From NCBI GenBank assembly GCA_045631485.1, contig JAZQUU010000039.1, positions 186,001-250,000 on the forward strand: a DNA stretch of 64,000 nt, written 5' to 3'. The stretch is from SIG452 sp045631485. GTDB taxonomy: Bacteria; Bacillota; Clostridia; UMGS1840. The translations under genes and the position numbers were made by a program. The notes below the pieces were generated by a model, which was not told the DNA's origin, ran no database searches, and worked only from the letters and a program-made list of their open reading frames with translations. Positions within the stretch are counted from its first letter, which is position 1; each line of letters starts with the position of its first letter. Positions 37,592 through 44,061 of the stretch are shown here, piece after piece.

Positions 37592-37621
37592 TTCAATTTT
37601 ATAAAAAATTATAAAAAAATA

Positions 37622-37669
37622 AAGCTTCTCCATCTGTAACAATCAAACAAATGCAGATGGAGAAGTTTC
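37622..37669. repeat. Inverted repeat after argH
   Basis: AAGCTTCTCCATCTG and CAGATGGAGAAGTTT pair across a 17-base loop between argH and tRNA-Arg. There is no T run on the plus side (TCAAAAAA follows); on the minus strand a T-rich stretch follows, so as a plus-strand terminator it is imperfect and some read-through into the tRNA is possible. Confidence 0.6.
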
Positions 37670-37678
37670 AAAAAATAT

Positions 37679-37755
37679 GCGCTTGTACCTCAGCAGGATA
37701 GAGGGTCCGCCTCCTAAGCGGAATGCCCCCGGTTCGAATCCGGGCAAGCGCGCCA
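37679..37755 (+). tRNA. tRNA-Arg (anticodon CCU)
   Basis: 77 bases with encoded CCA. Acceptor GCGCTTG / CAAGCGC, D stem CCTC / GAGG, anticodon stem TCCGC / GCGGA with loop CTCCTAA (anticodon CCT, reads AGG), T arm CCCGG-TTCGAAT-CCGGG. All four stems pair fully. Confidence 0.97.
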
Positions 37756-37768
37756 AAGTAAACCAAAA

Positions 37769-37801
37769 TCTGAAAATATTCTGAAAATATTCTGAAAATA
37801 T
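37769..37801 (+). repeat. Three tandem 11-bp repeats before the corrinoid protein gene
   Basis: TCTGAAAATAT occurs three times without interruption, ending directly at the AAGGAGG ribosome site of the next gene. Copy-number change would alter the tRNA-to-gene spacing but not the ribosome site. Confidence 0.9.
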
Positions 37802-37813
37802 AAGGAGGCTCTT

Positions 37814-38446
37814 ATGAGCGTATTACAAGAATTATCTACTGTATTGCAAAGAGGTAGAGTTCCCAAAGTAACAGAATTGGTTAATCAAGCCATTTCCGAG
37901 GGAATTGCCGCTGAAGTGATTCTAGAGGACGGCTTACTGTCCGGTATGGCAATTATCGGTGAAAAATTTAAAAAGAATGAAGTGTTTATCCCGGAAGTTA
38001 TGATGGCAGCTCGTGCCATGAATGCCGGCGTGGATTTGCTTCGTCCTCTTTTGGTATCCGAAGGAGTTAGCAAAAAAGGAACAGCAATTATCGGCACGGT
38101 AAAAGGCGATTTACACGATATCGGCAAAAACATCTGCAAAATGATGCTGGAAGCCAAAGGAATGGAAGTGTTCGACTTAGGCACCGACGTGTCTGCAGAT
38201 ATGTTTATTGAAAAGGCAATCGAACACAATGCCAAAGTGATTTGCTGCTCTGCCTTACTCACTACCACGATGAACGAAATGAAACAAGTTATCATCAAGG
38301 CAACCGAATCGGGCATCCGAGACAAAGTGACCATTATGATTGGCGGTGCTCCCGTTACCCAGGAATTCTGTGACCAAATCACCGCAGATTACTACACTCC
38401 CGATGCGGCAACCTGCTCCGAAGTGGCACTTTCCGCTTGTAAGTAA
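37814..38446 (+). CDS. Corrinoid (B12-binding) methyl-carrier protein
   Basis: 210 residues, the size of MtaC/MtbC/MtmC-type proteins. An N-terminal helical cap domain (1-85) precedes the Rossmann B12 domain with GTVKGDLHDIGKN (about 94-106; the D-x-H-x2-G cobalt-ligand motif, H102), CCSALLTTTM near 143 and MIGGAPVT near 175. It carries a methyl group between a substrate-specific methyltransferase and an acceptor. Neither methyltransferase nor an activating ATPase is nearby, so the substrate is unknown. It starts 58 bases after tRNA-Arg with no terminator or obvious promoter, so may be cotranscribed with the tRNA. Confidence 0.92.
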   Translation: MSVLQELSTVLQRGRVPKVTELVNQAISEGIAAEVILEDGLLSGMAIIGEKFKKNEVFIPEVMMAARAMNAGVDLLRPLLVSEGVSKKGTAIIGTVKGDLHDIGKNICKMMLEAKGMEVFDLGTDVSADMFIEKAIEHNAKVICCSALLTTTMNEMKQVIIKATESGIRDKVTIMIGGAPVTQEFCDQITADYYTPDAATCSEVALSACK

Positions 38447-38466
38447 TTTTATTAAACTTGATAACG

Positions 38467-38505
38467 AAAAAATCCCTTCTGCCCCAAAAAGCAGAAGGGA
38501 TTTTT
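38467..38505 (+). terminator. Intrinsic terminator after the corrinoid protein gene
   Basis: Stem AAAAATCCCTTCTGC / GCAGAAGGGATTTTT around CCCAAAAA, ending in a T run. Confidence 0.92.
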
Positions 38506-38565
38506 GTTGCAAACTCGGAGGGATTGTATGATTGACCAAAAAGAAAAAAATCCAAAACAAATTTG

Positions 38566-38618
38566 CCAATCCCTCAGTCACTTCGTGACAGCTCCCTTTA
38601 CACAAGGGAGCCTTTTTT
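38566..38618 (+). repeat. Double-hairpin element with T run
   Basis: Two hairpins in a row: GTCAC-TTC-GTGAC (38577-38589), then GCTCCCTT / AAGGGAGC (38591-38611) followed by TTTTTT. It lies in the 436-base gap between the corrinoid gene and the terminase module and belongs to no gene. From memory, similar double hairpins recur in other gut Firmicutes genomes; I could not check this. The rest of the gap is AT-rich without recognisable signals until the promoter at 38770. Confidence 0.6.
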
Positions 38619-38769
38619 CTTATCCCAAAATCATAAAAAACCATTGCATTTTCCAAGAAAAAATCCACCGCTGTTTTCCGATGAAAACGGCGTTTTTTTA
38701 TATGTTTTTACGGATATTTCTCATTTTTTATCAAAATATCAATGATTCTTGTCAAATTTTAAAAAAAGG

Positions 38770-38797
38770 GTTGACAAATAAAATTTGAGTGATATAA
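38770..38797 (+). promoter_or_regulatory. SigA promoter of the terminase module
   Basis: Perfect TTGACA, 16-base spacer, perfect TATAAT, 85 bases before the first gene of the module. Confidence 0.9.
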
Positions 38798-38808
38798 TAA
38801 ACACAAAA

Positions 38809-38822
38809 GCGAACATTTGTTC
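38809..38822 (+). promoter_or_regulatory. LexA/SOS box over the transcription start
   Basis: CGAACATTTGTTCG is a perfect palindrome with the Gram-positive LexA (DinR) half sites CGAAC and GTTCG at the right four-base spacing. It begins 11 bases after the -10 box, so LexA bound here would block initiation. No other such box was seen in the window. Confidence 0.8.
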
Positions 38823-38882
38823 GTGTTTTGAAAAAGAAACAGAAAACAAAACAATGCTATACGAAAGAAGGCGAACAAAAAA

Positions 38883-39089
38883 ATGGCAATTGTGTTAAAA
38901 GAATATCGTGGCGAATTGGTTCTGCAATGCGAAACTCCCACCTGCTTTGGCAGGGGTGAGTATTTATTTGGAGAAGAAAAAGAACCATTATCACGAAAAA
39001 TCATCTTATGCAAAAACTGTGTGAAAGCGATTCAAAAAGGAGGAGCAAAATTATCAAAAATATCCGCGAAGACATTACCCAATTCCTAG
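38883..39089 (+). CDS. Small zinc-binding protein at head of terminase module
   Basis: 68 residues. Four cysteines in two pairs, C-E-T-P-T-C (16-21) and C-K-N-C (43-46), suggest a zinc ribbon; the C terminus is basic. No family recognised. ATG 38883 has AGAAGG upstream. Its 3' part contains the AAAAAGGAGGAGC ribosome site of the terminase gene, whose frame is shifted, so the two genes overlap by about 40 bases and are probably coupled. Might be a DNA-binding or anti-repressor-like factor; that is a guess. Confidence 0.7.
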   Translation: MAIVLKEYRGELVLQCETPTCFGRGEYLFGEEKEPLSRKIILCKNCVKAIQKGGAKLSKISAKTLPNS

Positions 39090-40516
39090 CACTATGGGAA
39101 GAAAGAAACCGAAGACTGACTAAATGCCGTCTTCGGTATTACAATAATGCACAACCCTATCTGACCGATATAAAGCTTCACAAAAAGCAAATCGAATTTC
39201 ACAAAGACCAATCCCGTATCCGTTGGATTTTTGGCGGAAACCGTACAGGAAAAACGGTGGCAGGTGCGGTGGAAACCGTTTGGTTTGCCCGTGGAAATCA
39301 CCCGTATCGCAATATTACAAGTCCGATGAAAGGATGGGTGGTTTCCCTGACCAACGAGGTGCAGCGTGATGTGGCGCAAAAAGAAATTCTTCGGTGGCTG
39401 GAGCCTGATTGGATTAAAAAAATAGTTACCCGTCGTGGTGAAGCAGACGACCCGAAAAATGCCATTTTGGATTTCATTGTGGTAAAATCGCAATCGGGCG
39501 GCGATAGCGTGATTGGCTTTAAGGTTTGCGAACAAGGGCGAGCAAAATTCCAGGGGACAAGCCTGGATTTTGTGTGGTTTGATGAAGAGCCGCCCAAAGA
39601 AATTTTTGACGAGTGCCGAATGAGAGTGGTGGACACCATGGGTGTGATGTGGGGCACCATGACTCCCCTCTCCGGCTTAAGTTGGGTGTATGAGCAAATT
39701 TATTTAAATGAGCGAAACGACAACGGCATCAAAACTTTTTTTATGCAATGGGAAGACAACCCTTATTTGCATCCGTCAGAAATTGAATATATGAAGGAAT
39801 CCCTGACCGAAGAAGAACGAGAAGCCCGTCAATACGGCAGATTTGTGGCAAAATCGGGATTGGTTTATAAGGAATTTCGGGAAAATGTCCACGTGATTGA
39901 CCCCTTTGATGTGCCAAAGGAATGGTATGATAATATCAGTATAGACCCCGGTTTTTACGCACCTACCTCCTGCCACTTTTACGCCCGTGACCCCGATGGA
40001 ACCATATACGTAATCCGTGAGCATTACGAAAGCGGAAAAAGTGTGGAAGAGCACGCCCGTGAGATTCACGAGATTGCAAAAGAATTGGGGTGGAACACCG
40101 ATAAAAACGGCAATCTTCACGCCCTGATAGACAGTGCTGCAGACCAGAAAACATTGGCATCGGAAAAAAGCGTGTCCGATTTATTTTACCGCCATAAAAT
40201 TTTGGTAAACAGTAAGGTGGAGAAGTCCAAATGGGTTGGGATTGAGCAGGTGAAAGAAGCTTTAAAAATCCGCTCTCACCCCGACAAAGAACTCTATCCC
40301 GACGGCAAGGCAGGTCTTTACATATTCGCAAACTGCCCCAACCTGATTCGGGAAATCAAGGGGTACCGTTTTCAGCCGGGAAGTGACCAGCCCTACAAAA
40401 AGGATGACCACGCCTTAGACGAGCTTCGCTATTATGTGATGTCTGTGCGTGAGAAAAATCCCGGAAAAAAAGTATGGACACCCCAACGGAAAGGAGGCGT
40501 TCGCCGTGCCTTTTAG
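39050..40516 (+). CDS. Phage-type terminase large subunit (TerL)
   Basis: About 488 residues. ATPase half: Walker A WIFGGNRTGKTVAGA (about residues 58-72), Walker B LDFVWFDEEPP (about 163-173), coupling segment MWGTMTPLSG. Nuclease half (Terminase_6C-like): SIDPGFYAPTSCHFYARDP near 300, LIDSAAD near 360, KKDDHALDELRYYVM near 455; the three acidic clusters expected for the RNase-H-like nuclease are present. Looks complete and intact. Start is unusual: the only ATG in frame (39008) has no ribosome site, while a strong GGAGG at 39039-39043 sits six bases before ATT 39050; no ATG/GTG/TTG follows until well inside the conserved part. No portal, capsid or tail gene accompanies it. Confidence 0.88.
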   Translation: MIKNIREDITQFLALWEERNRRLTKCRLRYYNNAQPYLTDIKLHKKQIEFHKDQSRIRWIFGGNRTGKTVAGAVETVWFARGNHPYRNITSPMKGWVVSLTNEVQRDVAQKEILRWLEPDWIKKIVTRRGEADDPKNAILDFIVVKSQSGGDSVIGFKVCEQGRAKFQGTSLDFVWFDEEPPKEIFDECRMRVVDTMGVMWGTMTPLSGLSWVYEQIYLNERNDNGIKTFFMQWEDNPYLHPSEIEYMKESLTEEEREARQYGRFVAKSGLVYKEFRENVHVIDPFDVPKEWYDNISIDPGFYAPTSCHFYARDPDGTIYVIREHYESGKSVEEHAREIHEIAKELGWNTDKNGNLHALIDSAADQKTLASEKSVSDLFYRHKILVNSKVEKSKWVGIEQVKEALKIRSHPDKELYPDGKAGLYIFANCPNLIREIKGYRFQPGSDQPYKKDDHALDELRYYVMSVREKNPGKKVWTPQRKGGVRRAF

Positions 40517-40778
40517 TGAACAAAGCGTGGAAGCATACCGTGAAGGAGATGCCATTCGTTTGATGGTGGCGGAAAAGGAGTATCGTCTCCCCCTTCCTAC
40601 TGCAAGAATTTTATGCGATTTACTTTCCATCACCGTGTATGATGAAAGCATCATCGCCTTAATGGCAAAACGACGAAGACTGACTTTTGAAAAGGAAGAA
40701 CTTGCCGAAAAACTGCAGAAAGTACATCAGTACTACCGCCGAAAGGAGAGAAAAGAAATATGCAGAAACTCTCCGTAA
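40506..40778 (+). CDS. Small protein of the terminase module, unknown
   Basis: 90 residues from GTG 40506 (AAAGGAGG seven to eight bases upstream). It has a beta-rich N half (AIRLMVAEKEYRLPLPTARIL) and a basic helical C half. Overlaps the terminase end by 11 bases and the next gene by 19, so it is tightly packed in the operon. No family recognised. Confidence 0.72.
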   Translation: MPFSEQSVEAYREGDAIRLMVAEKEYRLPLPTARILCDLLSITVYDESIIALMAKRRRLTFEKEELAEKLQKVHQYYRRKERKEICRNSP

Positions 40779-41149
40779 GTGCCTTGGCAGATGCACTTTT
40801 AGAATGGCTCCGTGATGAAGGGCATATTGTGTTGGACGAATTTTTCGTGCAGTACGGTCTCAGCGTCAAACAAGCCGACTCCCTTGCAAAAAAGCACAAA
40901 AAGTTAAGAGATACTCTGGAATTTGCCAGAGACACCGTGTATGCAAGGCTCATAGCAGGCGCCCTGACCAAGCGGTTCAACCATTCGTTTGTGACTTATC
41001 TTCTAAAAACGAAAACAGAACCCAAGGAAGAAAGTCAACAAATGAATTTATCAGATAAAACACTCCGTGAGCGATTGATTACATTAGCGCAATCCGTGTT
41101 GTCTGAGTTAAACGAATCCGATAACAACGTCGAAGAAAGGATTGATTAA
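40760..41149 (+). CDS. Helical protein of the terminase module, possible small-terminase or DNA-binding role
   Basis: 129 residues. N-terminal helical region with a turn pattern (LLEWLRDEGHIVLDEFFVQYGLSVKQADSLAKKH) that could be a helix-turn-helix, a middle basic part, and an acidic C-terminal coil. Size and position would suit a small terminase subunit, but sequence evidence for that is weak. Overlaps both neighbours. ATG 40760 has GGAGAG upstream. Confidence 0.68.
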   Translation: MQKLSVSALADALLEWLRDEGHIVLDEFFVQYGLSVKQADSLAKKHKKLRDTLEFARDTVYARLIAGALTKRFNHSFVTYLLKTKTEPKEESQQMNLSDKTLRERLITLAQSVLSELNESDNNVEERID

Positions 41150-41150
41150 A

Positions 41151-41642
41151 ATGAATGAAATTTTTACATATCGTGAGGCAAAGCCTTATCTGCAACGTAC
41201 CAAAAGGATGTTAAAAAGTGTAAGGACATTGGAAAACTTTATCTCATCCTCCAAAAAGGACATTTTAGAGTTTTCAAAAATTGCCCGCAAGACAGACAAG
41301 AAAACTGCCATCATTTCCTTTTTAAAAAAATCAAGAGGAAATTTTGAGCAGGAATATGATACCTATATTGAAAAAACGGAAGCATCCATTGCCCGTGCGG
41401 AACACCTCTATCATAAAATTACCCACGCCATTCAAAACATCCCGAATGATACCGTGCGAGAAATTTTACAGTACTATTATATAGAAGAGCACACCATTGA
41501 AGATACTGCAGACCACTTTGCATTCAGTTTAAGCTCTATTTCCCGTTATAAAAAGTCGGGCTTAATCAAAATGACCGAAAGCCTGTTTGGGATTATTATT
41601 GATGATAAAGTACCATCTCTTATGCAAGCAAGTATGATGTAA
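41151..41642 (+). CDS. ArpU/sigma-70-region-4-like phage transcription regulator
   Basis: 163 residues. Long N-terminal coiled-coil (1-100) followed by a helix-turn-helix resembling sigma region 4 (VREILQYYYIEEHTIEDTAD and FSLSSISRYKKSGL, about 106-140). Such proteins regulate late genes in Gram-positive phages. ATG 41151 with GAAAGG ten bases upstream is preferred over a TTG nine bases earlier. Last gene of the module; a terminator follows. Confidence 0.78.
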   Translation: MNEIFTYREAKPYLQRTKRMLKSVRTLENFISSSKKDILEFSKIARKTDKKTAIISFLKKSRGNFEQEYDTYIEKTEASIARAEHLYHKITHAIQNIPNDTVREILQYYYIEEHTIEDTADHFAFSLSSISRYKKSGLIKMTESLFGIIIDDKVPSLMQASMM

Positions 41643-41645
41643 CAT

Positions 41646-41687
41646 AAAAAAGCAGATTCCCGATAATTTTTCGGGTATCTGCTTTTC
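41646..41687 (+). terminator. Intrinsic terminator of the terminase module
   Basis: Stem AAAAAGCAGAT-CCCGA / TCGGG-ATCTGCTTTT with a T-rich end, four bases after the last stop codon of the module. Confidence 0.9.
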
Positions 41688-41804
41688 TTCGTATCATTCA
41701 TTTAATTGTGTAGCTGCCATCCTTCATGCAATATACGATATTCTTGATAAAATGCCAAAGAAGCTCCTATTCACTGATATCTTTGTGATTGGCTTTGAAT
41801 TTTA

Positions 41805-41882
41805 TCAGATCGGAATAACTATATCATACGTCTGGCACAATTCATATAACGATTGATATTTTGCATTATTGATTACAATCAT
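41805..41882 (-). pseudogene. 25-residue ORF, probable gene remnant
   Basis: ATG 41882 behind GAGGAG reads MIVINNAKYQSLYELCQTY and stops after 25 codons. Downstream other frames continue with phage-like composition for about 100 bases without a usable ORF. It looks like the head of a decayed accessory gene. The rest of the gap 41643-41930 holds nothing I recognise. Confidence 0.35.
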
Positions 41883-41930
41883 ACTCCTCTGCCCCTTTTT
41901 TTAATTATATCAGAAAACTTTATCTATTTC

Positions 41931-42088
41931 AATGATGTATCGCCTGCGCAATAGCTTTGCAAATATGATGTTGCTCATTTCATTCGCAATGATGCGATGC
42001 TTGCCAAATGTGCCACAAGGCACGCATCATTAGCGTTAGCGCCATCATTGGCAACACCAACATCATTTGCCAAAGGCAAACATCATTG
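41931..42088. repeat. Hairpin array A (ATGATG/ATCAT type)
   Basis: ATGATG at 41932, 41965 and 41989 on the left; ATCAT at 42026, 42044, 42062 and 42082 on the right. Between spacers lie short palindromes such as TTGCC-AAA-GGCAA, GTGCC / GGCAC and GCGTTAGCGC. The left spacers are complementary to the right ones, so the strand can fold into one long stem with side hairpins. It joins the tRNA-Ser terminator. Confidence 0.75.
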
Positions 42089-42127
42089 AAAAAGACCTTA
42101 ACTTTTAATCAAAGTTAAGGTCTTTTT
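42089..42127 (-). terminator. Terminator of tRNA-Ser
   Basis: Stem AAAAAGACCTTAACTTT / AAAGTTAAGGTCTTTTT with loop TAATC, starting one base after the tRNA CCA end on the minus strand. Confidence 0.92.
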
Positions 42128-42128
42128 C

Positions 42129-42219
42129 TGGCGGAGAGAGAGGGATTCGAACCCTCGGTTGGGGTTAACCAACACACACTTTCCAGGCGTGCGCCTTAGA
42201 CCAGCTCAGCCATCTCTCC
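42129..42219 (-). tRNA. tRNA-Ser (anticodon GGA)
   Basis: 91 bases with a long variable arm, as expected for tRNA-Ser, and encoded CCA. Acceptor GGAGAGA / TCTCTCC, anticodon loop CTGGAAA (GGA, reads TCC/TCT), T arm GAGGG-TTCGAAT-CCCTC. Confidence 0.96.
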
Positions 42220-42255
42220 ACAAAATTATTTGGTTGTGTTTCAAATACCTAAGAT

Positions 42256-42284
42256 ATATTAACAGAAAAACAATCAAATGTCAA
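42256..42284 (-). promoter_or_regulatory. SigA promoter of tRNA-Ser
   Basis: Minus strand TTGACA, 17-base spacer, TAATAT, ending 37 bases before the tRNA 5' end. Confidence 0.9.
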
Positions 42285-42470
42285 GCTTTTTTTAAGAATT
42301 TTTTAAAATTTTTAAAAATTTTTTTAATTTATTTAAAAAACGACTTCAAAATTACAGAAACCATCGAAAAAAGCAGATGAAAACAGTTTGAAGAGCTATA
42401 CAAACTTCACTATTCAATATATTTTTCGTTTCACTCAAAACGCGATATGATATAAATTCCAAAAAAACTC

Positions 42471-42633
42471 GTTGCCGCAGGCGATATGATGTATAGCTTT
42501 CGCATAATGATGTTGCTCCGCTTTGCTGCGCAATGATGCGATGCGTTCTGTTAACGCGCCGAAGGCGTGCATCACAGACAAAGTCTGCATCACGCCCGAA
42601 GGGCGCATCATGTTCCAAAGGAACGCATCATTC
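42471..42633. repeat. Hairpin array B (ATGATG/ATCAT type)
   Basis: ATGATG at 42486, 42507 and 42533; ATCAC at 42571 and 42589; ATCAT at 42607 and 42627. Palindromes between them include GCGCCGAAGGCGT, CAGACAAAGTCTG, GCCCGAAGGGC and GTTCCAAAGGAAC. A degraded fragment of the same type (CGTTTCACTCAAAACGCG) precedes it at about 42427-42445. No tRNA adjoins this copy. The remaining gap 42285-42470 is AT-rich with nothing recognisable. Confidence 0.75.
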
Positions 42634-42675
42634 AAAAACAGGACTCTTGTCTTGGTAGACAAAAGTCCTGTTTTT
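42634..42675. repeat. Terminator-like hairpin closing array B
   Basis: Lower stem AAAAACAGGACT / AGTCCTGTTTTT with upper part TTGTCTTGGTAGACAA. The upper part is identical to that of the hairpin closing array C. There is no gene directly upstream on the minus strand; the stretch 42676-42833 contains two GGAGTTAG repeats (minus strand) but no gene I can support. Confidence 0.8.
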
Positions 42676-42833
42676 GTTGCCTAACTCCGACTGAATTGTA
42701 CATATATGCAACTAACTCCAAAGAAAAGTATACCATTTTTTCAAATCTTTTGGATATAATTGATTAGGGCTACAAAGTGCTACACCTTTTTTTAATCCGA
42801 GTCAATTGTTTAACCATAGATTATTCAACATAT

Positions 42834-43508
42834 TTACAGCGCGTTTATATAATTAGCTAGAGATTTCGAGTCGATATTTGAGTTTTCTTCAAAATAGTTC
42901 GATAGTCGAATTAAAAAATCACCCAACCCATTAGGGTTGTTTTTCAACAGGTCATCAACCTTTATGTTGAAATCTGCTTCGCATCGTGTACCGTTGTCGC
43001 AATCGTGTTGGAAGATTTTATCAAATACTGTATGATAATGTGCTAACCATGACTTTTCTAATGTAGGGAACTGCTTTTCCCACTCGATGAAAATTTTAGT
43101 TTTTTCTGCGAATTCCTCAAAGGTTAAATTGTTTATAGTGATGGTAATATAATGTTCTCGACATAAAGTTTCAATCATTGAAAAGGTAAAATCAAGTACG
43201 CCATTCATTTTCACATCGATGCTTATTTTTATTATTTCATCCAAACAACTATACGTAAATTGATTTAATTCTTTTTTTAGAACTCGTTGTATTCCATGGG
43301 AAATTTCTAATATATCTTGTGTAGTTATATATTCTCCCCCTCCGGCACCCCAACCGTCCTCGTCCTCTTGTCTATAGCATAGTTCCAAAATATTAATATT
43401 ATTCTCGGCATTATCACGATGATTATCCCCCCACAATTCTCGGTCTCCAGGCTTAAAACAGATATATTTATCATCAGCTTCTATAATGAAATTATCTTCA
43501 AAGATCAT
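42834..43508 (-). CDS. Orphan protein, unknown (immunity-protein-like look)
   Basis: 224 residues, soluble, acidic, rich in Asn/Asp/Ile and aromatic residues. The N half has FKPGDRELWGDNHRDNAENN and GWGAGGGEYITTQDI; the C half is mostly helical. The general build resembles contact-toxin immunity proteins (for example WapI-neighbour types), but no signature is firm, so no function is assigned. AAAGGAG lies seven to eight bases before ATG 43508; the frame runs 49 codons further up, through a strong -10-like TATAAT (43539-43544, minus) and into array C, which argues against a longer start. Base composition is more AT-rich than the housekeeping genes. Flanked by arrays B and C. Confidence 0.7.
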   Translation of the reverse strand: MIFEDNFIIEADDKYICFKPGDRELWGDNHRDNAENNINILELCYRQEDEDGWGAGGGEYITTQDILEISHGIQRVLKKELNQFTYSCLDEIIKISIDVKMNGVLDFTFSMIETLCREHYITITINNLTFEEFAEKTKIFIEWEKQFPTLEKSWLAHYHTVFDKIFQHDCDNGTRCEADFNIKVDDLLKNNPNGLGDFLIRLSNYFEENSNIDSKSLANYINAL

Positions 43509-43612
43509 TTTTATATCTCCTTTTCTGTTGATACTATCATTATACTGCGTTATGTGTCCAATAAAAAGGACAATAAAAAAATAACCCCAACTTTTTATAA
43601 AAGTTAGTATTT

Positions 43613-43787
43613 GTAATGACGCATCGCCTGTAGCGATATGATGTTTTCGCTTCACTCAAAATGGTGTTGCTCGTTTCACTCGCAATGATACGATGTTTGC
43701 CATAAAATGTGGCGAAGCCACACATCATAAGGCGAAGCCGTCATCATTGACGAAGTCAACATCATTTGCCGAAGGCAAACATCATTC
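43613..43787. repeat. Hairpin array C (ATGATG/ATCAT type)
   Basis: Left spacers ATGACG 43616, ATGATG 43638, ATGGTG 43661, ATGAT 43685; right spacers ATCAT at 43724, 43743, 43761 and 43781. Hairpins between the right spacers are GTGGC-GAA-GCCAC, GGC-GAA-GCC, TTGAC-GAA-GTCAA and TTGCC-GAA-GGCAA (C-TTC-G loops on the minus strand). A small hairpin AACTTTT-TAT-AAAAGTT lies just left at about 43588-43605. Confidence 0.78.
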
Positions 43788-43829
43788 AAAAAAGTCACCT
43801 TTGTCTTGGTAGACAAAAGTGACTTTTTT
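43788..43829 (-). terminator. Terminator of tRNA-Trp, closing array C
   Basis: Lower stem AAAAAAGTCAC / GTGACTTTTTT with upper part TTTGTCTTGGTAGACAAA, two bases after the tRNA CCA end on the minus strand. Confidence 0.9.
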
Positions 43830-43831
43830 GT

Positions 43832-43907
43832 TGGCAGGGGCAGTAGGATTTGAACCCACGACTTACAGTTTTGGAGACTGTCGCTCTACCAGCTGAACTA
43901 TACCCCT
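43832..43907 (-). tRNA. tRNA-Trp (anticodon CCA)
   Basis: 76 bases with encoded CCA. Acceptor AGGGGTA / TGCCCCT (one mismatch-type end pair), anticodon stem ACAGT / ACTGT with loop CTCCAAA (CCA, reads TGG), T arm GTGGG-TTCAAAT-CCTAC. Confidence 0.95.
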
Positions 43908-43926
43908 AAATATTTAACACTATGAT

Positions 43927-43955
43927 ATTATACACGATGTTTTTCAATTTGTCAA
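43927..43955 (-). promoter_or_regulatory. SigA promoter of tRNA-Trp
   Basis: Minus strand: perfect TTGACA, 17-base spacer, perfect TATAAT, 20 bases before the tRNA. Confidence 0.95.
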
Positions 43956-44061
43956 TATCTTAATCTGATTTTTTTAAGATTTTTTCAATCTCTTTTGATA
44001 TCGAACTCCATAAAAAATCAAAAATACAATCAACGCTTCCCTACTCATTGATATCATATAC

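Noticed and set aside
38770..42219. Prophage or integrative element with attachment sites in tRNA-Arg or tRNA-Ser
   Set aside because: I searched by eye for copies of either tRNA 3' end on the far side of the module and found none; there is also no integrase.
42352..42662. Open frames on the minus strand through array B
   Set aside because: They run through the hairpin repeats, lack ribosome sites and have no protein-like composition.
42676..42833. Remnant of a fourth tRNA next to hairpin B
   Set aside because: The minus strand has two GGAGTTAG repeats, but no T-arm, no acceptor pairing and no CCA could be found.
41931..43829. Possible CRISPR array
   Set aside because: Repeat units are only 5-6 bases (ATGATG/ATCAT), the spans between them are palindromic, their polarity flips in the middle, and no cas gene is present.
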